Numbered from the stretch's first letter, positions 16,639-25,700 are shown. The stretch: 64,000 bases of DNA from Lewinellaceae bacterium (GCA_020636325.1 JACJYC010000002.1:186001-250000); one strand, 5' to 3'. The notes: generated by a model not told the origin, from the letters alone. A program made the numbers and translations.

Positions 16639-17400
16639 ATGGGAATTATTCTTTCTTTATTAAATCACAAGGGCGGTGTCGGAAAGACCACCAGCGCGAT
16701 CAATATCGGCGCCGGCATGGTGGTTTTGGGCAAACGCGTCCTGTTGGTCGATCTGGATCCGCAAGCCAACCTGTCTCTTTCGCTGGGTATCGGCCGCCAG
16801 CCAACGAGCCTGTACGACGCCATGCGCGGTGAAGCGGATCTGGCGCCCGTTACCGTCAGGCCTGGCCTGGATGTCATTCCGTCCAACCTTGACCTGTCCG
16901 GCGCCGAAATGGAATTGATCAACGAGGCCGGCAGGGAATACATCCTGCGGGAGCTGTTCGAACCCATGCAGGATGCCTATGATTTTATCATTATCGATTG
17001 CCCGCCTTCGCTGGGGCTGCTGACCCTGAACGCGCTGACCTGCAGTGATTTCGTGCTGATCCCGCTGCAAACCGAATTTCTGGCGATGCAGGGGCTGGCC
17101 AAGATCAAGCAGGTCATTCAGAAGGTCAAACTGCGCCTTAACAAGAAACTGGAGATCGGCGGCGTTATCCCTACCATGTACGACAGCCGGAAGGTGCTGA
17201 ACAGGGATATCGTCGAAACCATCAAAAAGTATTTCGGCGAGCTGGTTTTCGAATCTTACGTCCGGGACAATGTGGCCCTGGCCGAAGCGCCGGCGCAGCA
17301 ACAGGATATTTTTTCCTATAACCCGACCAGCGCCGGCGCCGAGGATTACCTGGCGGTCTGCCAGGAAATTTTGAGCCGGACCAGTCAACCTGTGGAATAA
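16639..17400 (+). CDS. ParA-family partition ATPase
   Basis: A 253-residue Walker-type ATPase of the ParA/Soj class. The deviant Walker A KGGVGKTT (11-18), the ATP-contacting VDLDPQANLS segment and the Walker B-like FIIIDCPPSLGLLTLNAL are present, and length is typical for chromosomal ParA without an N-terminal HTH. ParA proteins position DNA or protein cargo by ATP-driven surface gradients. The next gene, 20 bases on, encodes a ribbon-helix-helix-like protein and not a ParB, so the pair may be a divergent partition cassette or a protein-positioning system. No centromere-like repeats were noticed around it. Confidence 0.92.
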   Translation: MGIILSLLNHKGGVGKTTSAINIGAGMVVLGKRVLLVDLDPQANLSLSLGIGRQPTSLYDAMRGEADLAPVTVRPGLDVIPSNLDLSGAEMELINEAGREYILRELFEPMQDAYDFIIIDCPPSLGLLTLNALTCSDFVLIPLQTEFLAMQGLAKIKQVIQKVKLRLNKKLEIGGVIPTMYDSRKVLNRDIVETIKKYFGELVFESYVRDNVALAEAPAQQQDIFSYNPTSAGAEDYLAVCQEILSRTSQPVE

Positions 17401-17420
17401 TTTTGTATTTTTGAATATAT

Positions 17421-17900
17421 ATGGCTAAAAAGCGATTTACGGATAACCTCATGGACCTGTTCAGCGATGTGGAACAGGAACAGTCCGCTTCGCCCGGGGT
17501 CAGCGTTTCCGGAGCCGAAGCCGACGAATCGCAGCATAATGCCAGAAAGAACGCCCAAAAGGATTTTACCGCCAGCCTTCAGTCCTTCCTGGCCGAAGCT
17601 TTTGAAGAATCCCTTGAAAACCAACTGGCTGATCCGGCCCCAAAAACGCCGAGGCCCAAACGGCCGCGCAGCAGCCTGGACATGCTCATCCGAAGTACGC
17701 TCGAACCGGCCAGCGTAGACGTAAAAGACCCGAATACCCGACGCGTCACCTTCGCCTTTGATCCCTCAAAACTGGAAAAACTGCGCACCATCGCCCGCCT
17801 CGAAAAAGCCATGCTGAAAGATATTATCGATGATATCGTGGCTGAGTTCATCCAGGACTATGAGGCCCGAAAAGGGAAATTAGGGGCAAAACAGCCATAA
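17421..17900 (+). CDS. ParA-associated protein with C-terminal ribbon-helix-helix-like domain
   Basis: A 159-residue basic protein. The first 95 residues are low in hydrophobics (Gln/Ser/Glu- and Pro/Arg-rich) and probably flexible. Residues about 104-150 (TRRVTFAFDPSKLEKLRTIARLEK, then AMLKDIIDDIVAEFIQDYE) read as a beta strand plus two helices, as in ribbon-helix-helix DNA-binding partners of type Ib ParA proteins. It starts 20 bases after parA. It probably stimulates or anchors the ATPase; a DNA site is not identified. The N-terminal MAKKRFTDNLMDLFSD could be the ParA-contacting peptide, as such peptides usually lie at the extreme N-terminus. Confidence 0.75.
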   Translation: MAKKRFTDNLMDLFSDVEQEQSASPGVSVSGAEADESQHNARKNAQKDFTASLQSFLAEAFEESLENQLADPAPKTPRPKRPRSSLDMLIRSTLEPASVDVKDPNTRRVTFAFDPSKLEKLRTIARLEKAMLKDIIDDIVAEFIQDYEARKGKLGAKQP

Positions 17901-17993
17901 AAGGCCCGCCGGTTAAACGCTCCCTGCGCCGGGAAGGTCTAAATAAAGGGAATCCGTTTCATGTTCCTCCATGAGATCTTCAAAACTGAAAAG

Positions 17994-19637
17994 ATGAAAA
18001 AAGCACTGCTCTGCCTTGCGCTCACTGCCGCACTGTTGCCTCTCCTGCGGGCACAAACCGCTACCCAACTTCGCGTTTATCAGATCTTCCAGCAAAAATG
18101 CGCAAGCTGCCATGATCACGCAAGCCCCGAAGCAGGCCTCGACCTCGAAGGAGCCGGCGCCACCGAGGCGGCAAGGGCCCAGAGTGTCTACAATAACCTG
18201 TACCTGAAAACGCCGGCCAATACCTATGCGGCAGGAAAAGGGTATAAGTATATCTACCCCGGCAGGCCCGACCGCAGTTTCCTTTTTCGCAAGATCAATA
18301 ACGGCCTGGAAACCACCATCCAACTGCATGCGCAGGAAATGCAGCCGATGCCGGCCGACAACCAGCCGGCGCTGACCGACGTCGAAAAGGAGCTGATCCG
18401 CCAATGGGTCCTTTATGGGGCGCCTGCAACCGGAGAGGTGGTCAGTGAAGCCTTGCTGACCAACTATTACAACAACGGCGGCCTCCGGGCATTTCCAGCC
18501 GGCGCCCCCGAAGCCCCTGCCCCCGATGAAGGCTTCCAGCTCAAAATGGGCCCGTTCTACCTGCCGCCCGGCGGCGAGCTTGAATATTTTCTGAAACACG
18601 AACTGGACCTGCCCGAAAACCTCGAGGTTACCCGGCTGGAGATCATGATGGGGTCGTATTCCCACCACTTCATCATTTATGACTTCATGCCCGGCGGCAG
18701 CACCGGCATCCCGGCCGGCTACCGCCTCAACGCCGACCACTCCAATATCAGCCTCGTAGCCGCCGTACAGGAATCCATCGACCTGGACCTGCCCAAGGGA
18801 ACCGCTTTTCCCTGGGACAAAGACCTGGTGCTCGACCTCAATTCACACTATATCAATTACTCCTCCGTATTGCCCTACCAGGCCGAGGCTTATGTCAACA
18901 TCTATACCCAACCCCATGGAACAGCCATCCAGGAAATGCATACCCAACTGATCCCGAACTACAACATTCCGATCCCGAACAACGGCGACCTGATCACCCA
19001 CAGCCAAACCATCAATATCAATTTCGGCGAGATCTTTGTCTGGGGCATCATGGGGCATACCCATAAATACGGTACCGGCTACAAAGTATTCAAACGCCTG
19101 CCCGGCGGACAAAAAGGCGAGCTCATCTACGATGCCTCCTGCCCCCTGGGGATACCCGGTTGCGTGTCGCCGTTCTTCAACTACCAGCATATTCCCATGC
19201 GGTACTTTTCGCCGCTGGCGCCCCTTACGATCGATTCAAACCACGGCCTGATCCAGGAAGCCACCTGGATGAACGACGGTCCGGCATCGGTCAATTTCGG
19301 CCCGACCTCCAACGACGAGATGATGGTCATGGTAGCCATGTTCACAACCGATACGACCGGATTGGTGAACGCTGTTTCCACTCCCGCGGACCGGCTTGCG
19401 CCCGTTCAGGTAATCCCCAACCCGGTTCTGGACGGCGCGTATTTTCACCTCGATCCGGGCATCCGGGGAGCAACCCTGTCGGTTTATGACAGCTCAGGGC
19501 GCAGGGTCGGCGCACCGGAAGCCATAACGGATCAGACCTACTACTTTGAGCGGAAAAACCTGCCGGCCGGCCTCTATATCTACCGGATCACGGACCGCGA
19601 CGGGCGTTGGGCCACCGGAAAAATGATCCTGAGATAA
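17994..19637 (+). CDS. Secreted cytochrome c / copper type II monooxygenase-like protein with T9SS domain
   Basis: A 547-residue exported protein. Order: signal peptide (1-20), a haem c motif C36-ASC-H40 within a cytochrome-like segment (about 25-145), then a two-domain region like peptidyl-glycine/dopamine monooxygenases. The six expected copper ligands are present in order: H224-H225 (GSYSHHF), H285 (LNSHY), H355 and H357 (GHTHKYG) and M443 (SNDEMM), with spacing close to the family. The C-terminal 80 residues (VIPNPVLDG... to GKMILR) are a Por-type sorting domain, so it is exported and surface-attached through T9SS. ATG 17994 is chosen since it begins the signal peptide. The substrate is unknown. 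Confidence 0.88.
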   Translation: MKKALLCLALTAALLPLLRAQTATQLRVYQIFQQKCASCHDHASPEAGLDLEGAGATEAARAQSVYNNLYLKTPANTYAAGKGYKYIYPGRPDRSFLFRKINNGLETTIQLHAQEMQPMPADNQPALTDVEKELIRQWVLYGAPATGEVVSEALLTNYYNNGGLRAFPAGAPEAPAPDEGFQLKMGPFYLPPGGELEYFLKHELDLPENLEVTRLEIMMGSYSHHFIIYDFMPGGSTGIPAGYRLNADHSNISLVAAVQESIDLDLPKGTAFPWDKDLVLDLNSHYINYSSVLPYQAEAYVNIYTQPHGTAIQEMHTQLIPNYNIPIPNNGDLITHSQTININFGEIFVWGIMGHTHKYGTGYKVFKRLPGGQKGELIYDASCPLGIPGCVSPFFNYQHIPMRYFSPLAPLTIDSNHGLIQEATWMNDGPASVNFGPTSNDEMMVMVAMFTTDTTGLVNAVSTPADRLAPVQVIPNPVLDGAYFHLDPGIRGATLSVYDSSGRRVGAPEAITDQTYYFERKNLPAGLYIYRITDRDGRWATGKMILR

Positions 19638-19722
19638 TTAAATATTTGGTTATTTTCGTTTCCGGATACCTTTCGGTATTTGAACAGACAGCATACAGGA
19701 TAGGTCAAAACGAAACGAAACC

Positions 19723-21939
19723 ATGCACCGAAACACCTTACTAACCTGCGCCCTGCTGGCGTCCAGCTTGCCTTTTTCAGCTGTTTCCCAACCCGCCATG
19801 TATGATCTCGGCAAAACCGAGCGCCCATCGGTCCAGGCCGTTTTTCTGGAACAGTTGCCTGCCGTCGACGGCGAAGTCCTGAACGACGCAGCCTGGCAGA
19901 ATGTACCTTCTTTCGGCCAGCTGATCCAGCTGCAGCCGAATGCAGGCCGGCCGGCTACGGAAAAAACAGCCATTTATATCGCCTACTCGGTAGAGACCTT
20001 TTACCTGGCCGTCGTTTGTTACGACGCCAAACCGCAACAACTGGTGGTGTCCGATGCCAGAAGAGATGCTATTCTGGACGATACGGACAGCTTCCAGTTC
20101 ATCCTCGACACCTACCGCGACAACCAGAACGGATTTGTCTTCGGCACCAACTCCATCGGTGTGGAATACGACGCGCAGATCAATAACGAAGGCGTCGGCA
20201 ACAACAACGCCAACCGCCAGCAAGGCGGCACGATCGGCGGTGTGAACATCAATTGGGACGCCTCCTGGGAGGTCAGAACGCAGGTAGGCGACTACGGGTG
20301 GAGCGCGGAGTTCGCCATTCCCTTCCGCACCTTGCGCTATGCGCCCGGTAAAAACCAGACCTGGGGCGTCAATTTCCAGCGCAATATCCGGAAGACCAAC
20401 GAAATCGTTTTCTGGGCGCCCATGCCCCTCGGGTTCGACCTCAATCGCCTTTCACTGGCCGGCAGCCTTACCGGGCTCGACCTCGTAAGCCCCGGCAACC
20501 TCAAACTGATCCCTTATGTGCTCGGACAAGCCGTAAGGGATTATAAAAAGTCGCCCGTCAAAACGGAATTCAAACCCGAAGCGGGCGCCGACCTGAAGTA
20601 CAGCATCACCCCTGCACTGACCCTGGACCTGACCTATAACACGGATTTTGCGCAAGTGGAAGTGGACGACCAGCAGGTCAATCTCGACCGGTTCAATCTC
20701 TTTTTCCCCGAAAAACGGCCCTTCTTTCTGGAAAACGCCGGCCTGTTCAGCGTCGGAAGTCCCGGTGAGGTAGACCTGTTTTTCAGCCGCCGCATCGGGA
20801 TCGGCGACAACGGGCAGCAGGTACCCATCATCGGCGGCGCCAGGTTGTCCGGCAAGGTGAAACGAACCAACGTGGGCTTTCTGAGCATGTTTACGGATGA
20901 TGTTTCCGAAGCTGAGATCCAGCCCAATAACTTTACCGTGGCCCGCGTCAGCCAGGAATTCGCCAAGCGATCGGCTGTTGGCGCGGCGTTCATCACCCGG
21001 GAAGGTTTGGGTGAAGATTCCGGCGATTACAACCGCACCTATGCCGCCGACGGCAAGGTCGGGCTGGGCAAAAAAGCGCTCCTTTCCGGGTTTTATGCCC
21101 ATAGTCAAACTCCCGGCATCGACGACAACGAACACGCTTTCAAATTCCAGGCGACCTACGACTGGAACCAGCTCAATGTCAACCTGGCCTATACCGAAGT
21201 CGGAGAGGGTTTCAACCCTGAGGTCGGATTCCTGCTCCGGCAATCCTTCCGCAAACCCGAGGTCCTGGTCCTGTACCGGTTGCGACCCAACGGCAAATTC
21301 GGTTTGCTGGAATTAAGGCCCCACGTTTCCTACCGGCAGTACACCGATTTCAACGGCTTCCTGGTAACCGGCTTCCTGCATGTCGACAATCACTGGGAAT
21401 TCGAAAGCGGACTGGAGATCCATACCGGCATCAATTTTACAACGGAAGGCGTTCTGGAACCGTTTGAGATCTCGAAGGGGGTGACCATCCCAGCGGGCGC
21501 CTACCGCCACCGGGAGGCCCAGATCCTGTTCATCACCAACCCCAGCAAGCGGATCTCTTTTGATACCCGTTCGGTGCTGGGCGGTTTTTTCGGCGGCCGG
21601 CGCCTGGCCAACAGCGGGACAATGCGGGTGCGTTTCGGCGACCGGTTCAATTCGGCGTTCACGCTCAGTCATAACGACATCAGCCTGCCCGGCGGCGATT
21701 TTTCCACCTTCCTCTTCGGCGGCCGGTTGTCCTACTCATTCACTCCCCGGATTTTCGTCCAAAGCCTGGTGCAATACAACAGCGTCATCGAGGTCTGGTC
21801 GGCCAATATCCGGTTCGGATGGCTCCAACAGGCCAACACCGGCCTGTTTGTGGTGTACAACGAAGGCCGCGATGAATTCGGGATCAGCGGCCGCAATTTT
21901 GCGATCAAATATTCCCGCGTATTCGACATCATCAAATAA
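19723..21939 (+). CDS. CBM9-like/DUF5916 outer-membrane protein
   Basis: A 738-residue protein with a signal peptide (1-23), a carbohydrate-binding-module-9-like domain (about 40-235: AVDGEVLNDAAWQNV, DDTDSFQFILDTYRD, WSAEFAIPFRTLRY), then a long DUF5916 region rich in alternating beta strands and ending in FAIKYSRVFDIIK, as expected of an outer-membrane barrel. FFPEKRPFFLENAGLF in the middle is a DUF5916 hallmark. Members are often annotated as hydrolase-like or carbohydrate-binding, but no catalytic activity is established. It stands 85 bases after the copper protein and is followed by a perfect 12-base inverted repeat. Confidence 0.9.
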   Translation: MHRNTLLTCALLASSLPFSAVSQPAMYDLGKTERPSVQAVFLEQLPAVDGEVLNDAAWQNVPSFGQLIQLQPNAGRPATEKTAIYIAYSVETFYLAVVCYDAKPQQLVVSDARRDAILDDTDSFQFILDTYRDNQNGFVFGTNSIGVEYDAQINNEGVGNNNANRQQGGTIGGVNINWDASWEVRTQVGDYGWSAEFAIPFRTLRYAPGKNQTWGVNFQRNIRKTNEIVFWAPMPLGFDLNRLSLAGSLTGLDLVSPGNLKLIPYVLGQAVRDYKKSPVKTEFKPEAGADLKYSITPALTLDLTYNTDFAQVEVDDQQVNLDRFNLFFPEKRPFFLENAGLFSVGSPGEVDLFFSRRIGIGDNGQQVPIIGGARLSGKVKRTNVGFLSMFTDDVSEAEIQPNNFTVARVSQEFAKRSAVGAAFITREGLGEDSGDYNRTYAADGKVGLGKKALLSGFYAHSQTPGIDDNEHAFKFQATYDWNQLNVNLAYTEVGEGFNPEVGFLLRQSFRKPEVLVLYRLRPNGKFGLLELRPHVSYRQYTDFNGFLVTGFLHVDNHWEFESGLEIHTGINFTTEGVLEPFEISKGVTIPAGAYRHREAQILFITNPSKRISFDTRSVLGGFFGGRRLANSGTMRVRFGDRFNSAFTLSHNDISLPGGDFSTFLFGGRLSYSFTPRIFVQSLVQYNSVIEVWSANIRFGWLQQANTGLFVVYNEGRDEFGISGRNFAIKYSRVFDIIK

Positions 21940-21943
21940 ACGA

Positions 21944-21979
21944 GAATCGAGGAACCGACCCAATTCAGTTCCTCGATTC
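21944..21979 (+). terminator. Perfect 12-bp inverted repeat after the DUF5916 gene
   Basis: GAATCGAGGAAC (21944-21955) and GTTCCTCGATTC (21968-21979) pair perfectly around a 12-base loop, four bases after the stop. There is no T tract because the right arm runs into the TCCTCGAT repeat, so termination is plausible but not certain. Confidence 0.5.
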
Positions 21980-22023
21980 CTCGATTCCTCAATTCCTCAA
22001 TTCCTCGATTCCTCGATTCCTCA
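21970..22023. repeat. TCCTCGAT/TCCTCAAT 8-bp tandem repeat
   Basis: Nearly seven uninterrupted 8-base units lie between convergent genes and run up to the HPPD stop codon (22025-22027). Read along the HPPD transcript it is purine-rich (GAGGAATC units). It is one of four repeats placed directly behind stop codons in this window. Confidence 0.9.
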
Positions 22024-22024
22024 C

Positions 22025-23119
22025 TCAAAGCGTGCCCCGAAGCTCCTGTTCCCGCTCAATGGCCTCGAACAAAGCCTTGAAGTTGCCTTTGCCGAACGAA
22101 GTGGCGCCGACCCGCTGGATGATCTCATAAAAAACGGTCGGGCGGTCCTGTACGGGTTTGGTGAAGATCTGCAGCAGGTAGCCTTCTTCGTCTCGGTCGA
22201 TCAGTATATTGAGCCGTTGGAGGTCTTCCAGGTCCTCGTCAATATGACCGACCCGTTCCACTACGGTTTCGTAGTAGGTTTCCGGCACGTAAAGGAAATC
22301 CACGCCGCGGTTGCGGAGCTCGTCAACGGTATGGATGATATCGTCGGTGGCCACGGCGATGTGCTGGACTCCCGCACCGTGATAAAAATCGAGGTATTCT
22401 TCGATCTGTGATTTCTTGCGGCCGTCCGCCGGTTCGTTGATGGGAAATTTGATAAAGCCGTTGCCGTTGGACACGACCTTGCTCATCAGGGCGGTATATT
22501 CGGTGGAGATGTCCTTGTCGTCAAACGTGACCAGCAGTTTGAAGCCCATCACATCCTGGTAGAAATTCACCCATTCGTTCATTTTGCCCAATTCGACGTT
22601 ACCGACACAGTGATCGACGTATTTCAGTCCGATGGGTTCCGTTTTCATGGTACTTGTGCGGGCTTCAAACCCAGGCATAAACGGGCCGTTGTATTTCGAC
22701 CGCTCCACAAAGGTATGGAGCGTATCGCCGTAGGTATGGATGGAAGCCGTGGTGACCTCGCCGAACTCGTCGTGGAAGGTTTCCAGGGGTCTTGCCTGAC
22801 GGGCGCCCCGGGCCAGGGCGGTATGAAAGGCGTATTCGGCGTCGTCGACCCAGAGGGCCAGCACCTTGACCCCGTCGCCATGCAGGGCAACGTGGCGTGC
22901 AATCGCATGATCCGGATCAAGCGCCGAGGTCAGGACAAAGCGGATCTTGTCCTGTTCCAACACGTAGGAAGCCCGGTCGCGGACGCCGGTTTCAGGCCCC
23001 TGGTAAGCGGTGAGTTTGAAACCGAAGGCGGTTTGGTAATAATGTGCTGCTTGTTTGGCATTGCCGACATAAAATTCGATATGATCGGTGCCTTTGATTG
23101 GAAAAGTATCTTGTTTCAT
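22025..23119 (-). CDS. hppD: 4-hydroxyphenylpyruvate dioxygenase
   Basis: A 364-residue non-haem iron dioxygenase converting 4-hydroxyphenylpyruvate to homogentisate in tyrosine breakdown. The C-terminal iron facial triad is present: H170 (YVDHCVGNV), H253 (GVQHIAVAT) and E332 (TVFYEIIQR). The N-terminal half is the second vicinal-oxygen-chelate domain (TDHIEFYVGNAKQAAHYYQTAFGF). Length is standard. A MarR regulator lies 18 bases upstream in the same direction, suggesting an operon controlled by a tyrosine-pathway compound. Homogentisate dioxygenase and other pathway genes are not in the window. Confidence 0.97.
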   Translation of the reverse strand: MKQDTFPIKGTDHIEFYVGNAKQAAHYYQTAFGFKLTAYQGPETGVRDRASYVLEQDKIRFVLTSALDPDHAIARHVALHGDGVKVLALWVDDAEYAFHTALARGARQARPLETFHDEFGEVTTASIHTYGDTLHTFVERSKYNGPFMPGFEARTSTMKTEPIGLKYVDHCVGNVELGKMNEWVNFYQDVMGFKLLVTFDDKDISTEYTALMSKVVSNGNGFIKFPINEPADGRKKSQIEEYLDFYHGAGVQHIAVATDDIIHTVDELRNRGVDFLYVPETYYETVVERVGHIDEDLEDLQRLNILIDRDEEGYLLQIFTKPVQDRPTVFYEIIQRVGATSFGKGNFKALFEAIEREQELRGTL

Positions 23120-23137
23120 GGCTTTATTTGATTCGAT

Positions 23138-23590
23138 TTACATTGATCCGTTGTCGCCGGGGTTCAGGTTTTCAAAAACGCGGTTCAGGATTTCGGTGAG
23201 TTGGTCCATTTGCCGGTCGTCGAGGCCGGCCCAGGCTTTCAGGCGGGCGGCTTTGACTATGGGCAGAACCGCTTCGATTTTTTGGCGTCCGGCCGGTGTC
23301 AGCTGGATGATAAACCGGCGCCGGTCATTGGGGTCGGGGGTTCTGGTGGCCAACCCTTTCGCACACAGCAGATCAATGATCCGGGTGACGGTGGGCGCGT
23401 CTTTGAAGGTTGCCCGGGCCAGTTCCAGCTGGCTGACGCCCGGCGTTTTTTCCAGTTCCTGCATCAGTATCCACTGGTCGACGGTGATATCGGCTGCTGC
23501 GGCCGCCAATTGCTGCTGGATATGCTGCTTCATGCGCTTGGCGGTCCGTTCCAGGATAAAACCGGATTGTTCAGCTTTTTTGTCTGGCAT
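23138..23590 (-). CDS. MarR-family transcriptional regulator
   Basis: A 150-residue winged-helix regulator. The DNA-binding part (about 45-100) reads TVDQWILMQELEKTPGVSQLELARATFKDAPTVTRIIDLLCAKGLATRTPDPNDRRRFIIQLT, with the usual DRR wing tip. The ATG at 23590 is used; an extension would need TTG at 23623. It precedes hppD by 18 bases and likely controls it and itself. It is divergent from the AraC gene, with 121 bases between. Confidence 0.9.
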   Translation of the reverse strand: MPDKKAEQSGFILERTAKRMKQHIQQQLAAAAADITVDQWILMQELEKTPGVSQLELARATFKDAPTVTRIIDLLCAKGLATRTPDPNDRRRFIIQLTPAGRQKIEAVLPIVKAARLKAWAGLDDRQMDQLTEILNRVFENLNPGDNGSM

Positions 23591-23620
23591 GCATGGATGG
23601 TTGTGAGGGTTTTGGTACGA

Positions 23621-23691
23621 CAAAATTAATTGTTTTACTAATTATTTGCAAGCTAAGCGTGTTAACAAATCGGCCTAATCTGTTAAATTTG
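23621..23691. promoter_or_regulatory. Divergent -7 elements between marR-hppD and araC
   Basis: On the minus strand TAATTTTG (23621-23628) lies about 30 bases before the MarR start; on the plus strand TAAATTTG (23684-23691) lies 20 bases before the AraC start. Both match TAnnTTTG. The short ACAA/TTGT dyad at 23620-23633 overlaps the minus-strand element and could be a MarR site. Confidence 0.45.
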
Positions 23692-23711
23692 TTGCGAAGA
23701 AATCAGACTGG

Positions 23712-24581
23712 ATGATCAAGACCTACGCCGACATTAATCCGGAAGACGGCAACCTGACCTTTGAACTGAAAAGGATGGAGGCCATCTACGAGAAAGCTGA
23801 CGGCCGGCCGGACGCGCCGCACCGGCATGGGTATTATACCATCATCCTGGTAGAATCCGGCGAGGGCAGGCATATTGTCGACTTCAACGAATTTGCATTG
23901 GCCGGATCGCAGGTGTATTTCATCACGCCGGGTCAGGTGCACCAACTGGTCGCAAAGCGGCAACCCGTGGGAAGCGTCATCGCTTTCTCGCCGGGATTTT
24001 TGCTTCAAAACGGCATCGACGACTGTTTCATCACGGATATCAACCTGTTCAATGCCTATGGGTTTTCACCCCCGCTGGAAGTGACGCCCGTTCAAATGGA
24101 AGAGCTGACGGCATTGGCCGCCAAAATGGCCGGATATCAGCGGAGCGCTGACCGGTTCAGTTACCAGGCGATCGGCGCCTGTCTGAAGCTGTTCCTGATC
24201 ATCTGCAACAACGCCTGTACGCTCGTCAGGGAGGAGAACACCCAAACCGTGCAAGCCGGCATCAGCATTTTGCGCAATTTCAAACAACTGGTCGAAGAAA
24301 ACTTCCAAAGCCGGCACCAGGTCGGTTTCTACGCCCGACGGCTGGCCGTAACCGCCGGTCACCTGAACGATACGGTCAAGGCGCTTACAGGCAAAACCGC
24401 CAAGGAATTCATCCAGGAAAGGATCGCTACCGAAGCCCGCCGGTTGCTCTTTTTTTCCGATTTGAACACAAAACAGATCGGCTTTGAACTGGGGTTTTCC
24501 GATCCGGCCTATTTCAGCAATTTCTTCAAAAAAATGACCGGCCAGTCCGCGCAGGCCTTCAAAACGGCTTCGCATCCCTGA
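23712..24581 (+). CDS. AraC-family transcriptional regulator
   Basis: A 289-residue regulator with a cupin-like N-terminal sensor domain (about 30-110: PHRHGYYTIILVESGEGRHIVDFNEF, FITPGQVHQL) and a C-terminal double helix-turn-helix (about 195-285: YARRLAVTAGHLNDTVKALTGKTA and KQIGFELGFSDPAYFSNFFKKMTGQSAQAFK), typical for the family. The downstream pirin gene, 93 bases away, is a likely target; a 14-bp palindrome sits between them. It is divergent from the MarR gene. Confidence 0.93.
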   Translation: MIKTYADINPEDGNLTFELKRMEAIYEKADGRPDAPHRHGYYTIILVESGEGRHIVDFNEFALAGSQVYFITPGQVHQLVAKRQPVGSVIAFSPGFLLQNGIDDCFITDINLFNAYGFSPPLEVTPVQMEELTALAAKMAGYQRSADRFSYQAIGACLKLFLIICNNACTLVREENTQTVQAGISILRNFKQLVEENFQSRHQVGFYARRLAVTAGHLNDTVKALTGKTAKEFIQERIATEARRLLFFSDLNTKQIGFELGFSDPAYFSNFFKKMTGQSAQAFKTASHP

Positions 24582-24624
24582 TTTTTACAATCCTTTCCCG
24601 GTTTTTTCTATTTATCCAGGGTGC

Positions 24625-24638
24625 ATTTCGGCCGAAAT
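24625..24638. promoter_or_regulatory. 14-bp perfect palindrome upstream of the pirin gene
   Basis: ATTTCGGCCGAAAT is a perfect palindrome 36 bases before the pirin start. It may be an operator; there is no direct evidence of the binding protein. Confidence 0.3.
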
Positions 24639-24674
24639 TTGCAGTATCAATTTCAATCATTAAAAGGAACAGAT

Positions 24675-25385
24675 ATGAAATCCATACTGCATAAAGCCGA
24701 TACGAGAGGACTGGCCGACCACGGATGGCTGGTTAGCCGTCATACCTTCAGCTTTGCCAATTATTACAACCCCGAACGCGTCCATTTCGGAGCGCTGCGC
24801 GTGCTGAACGACGACCGGGTAGCGCCGGGCAAAGGGTTTGGCACCCACCCGCACGACAATATGGAAATCATTTCCATACCGCTGGAAGGCGACCTCGAAC
24901 ACAAGGACAGCATGGGCAATACGACTGTGATCCGGGAAGGCGACGTACAGGTCATGAGCGCCGGAACGGGCATCTTCCACAGCGAATACAACAAGAATGC
25001 CGACAAAGAGGTGAAATTCCTCCAGATCTGGGTATTTCCCGATAAAGCAAACGTCAAACCCCGGTACGACCAGATCACCCTGCAGAACAGCCGATTGAAA
25101 AACCAGCTGTTCCAGGTCCTTTCTCCCAACCCGGAAGACGACGGCGTGTGGATCCACCAGAACGCCTGGTTTCACATGGGCAACCTGGAAAAAGGATACA
25201 CCGGAGCATACACCCTGCACGGAAAGGGGACCGGCGTCTACGCTTTTGTGCTGGACGGCGAGGTCAGCATTGAAGACCGGCATCTCGCCCCGCGCGACGG
25301 CTTCGGCGTCTGGGATACGGATAAAATCACCATTTCGGCGGATTCGGATGCGCGCTTGCTGCTGATGGAAGTGCCGATGGAGTAG
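24675..25385 (+). CDS. Pirin-family bicupin protein
   Basis: A 236-residue cytoplasmic protein of the pirin/YhhW type, with two cupin halves. The metal-site motif THPHDNMEIISIPLEGDLEHKDSMGN (about 55-80) is intact, and GDVQVMSAGTGIFHSEYN follows. Members include quercetin 2,3-dioxygenases and redox-linked regulators; the substrate is not predictable. The start at 24675 follows AAAAGGA and gives the family N-terminus MKSILHKADTRG. The AraC regulator upstream suggests co-regulation. Confidence 0.93.
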   Translation: MKSILHKADTRGLADHGWLVSRHTFSFANYYNPERVHFGALRVLNDDRVAPGKGFGTHPHDNMEIISIPLEGDLEHKDSMGNTTVIREGDVQVMSAGTGIFHSEYNKNADKEVKFLQIWVFPDKANVKPRYDQITLQNSRLKNQLFQVLSPNPEDDGVWIHQNAWFHMGNLEKGYTGAYTLHGKGTGVYAFVLDGEVSIEDRHLAPRDGFGVWDTDKITISADSDARLLLMEVPME

Positions 25386-25700
25386 GTTGCTGGATACTGC
25401 CACGCCGAGGCGTGGTGGATGCTGCCACGCTGAGGCGTGGTGGATGCTGGGTGCTGGTTGCTGGATACTGGATACTGGAACTGGTTGCTGCCCGCCGTCG
25501 CCTCAGGGCTATGGCGGGCGGGGGATGCTGGCTGGGGGCAGATTACTAGCCCGAAGTGCAACGTAGGGATTGGTAAGCTGGATGCTGGATACGCTGCCAC
25601 GCTGAGGCGTGGTGGATGCGATATGCCACGCTGAGGCGTGTGGATGCTGGTGCTCCACTGGGACTGCCAACTGAAAGACTGGCATGCTGCCCGCCGTCGC
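25386..25700. repeat. Palindromic and satellite-like repeats in a gene-free spacer
   Basis: This spacer contains four copies of a 17-base palindromic unit GCCACGCYGAGGCGTGG (near 25399, 25424, 25596 and, one base short, 25624), many TGGATGCTGG/TGGATACTGG units between them, and a hairpin CCCGCC...GGCGGG (25490-25519) whose left part recurs at 25690-25700. No gene is visible. It resembles REP-type extragenic repeats and not a CRISPR array, since units are short and spacers irregular. Confidence 0.8.
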
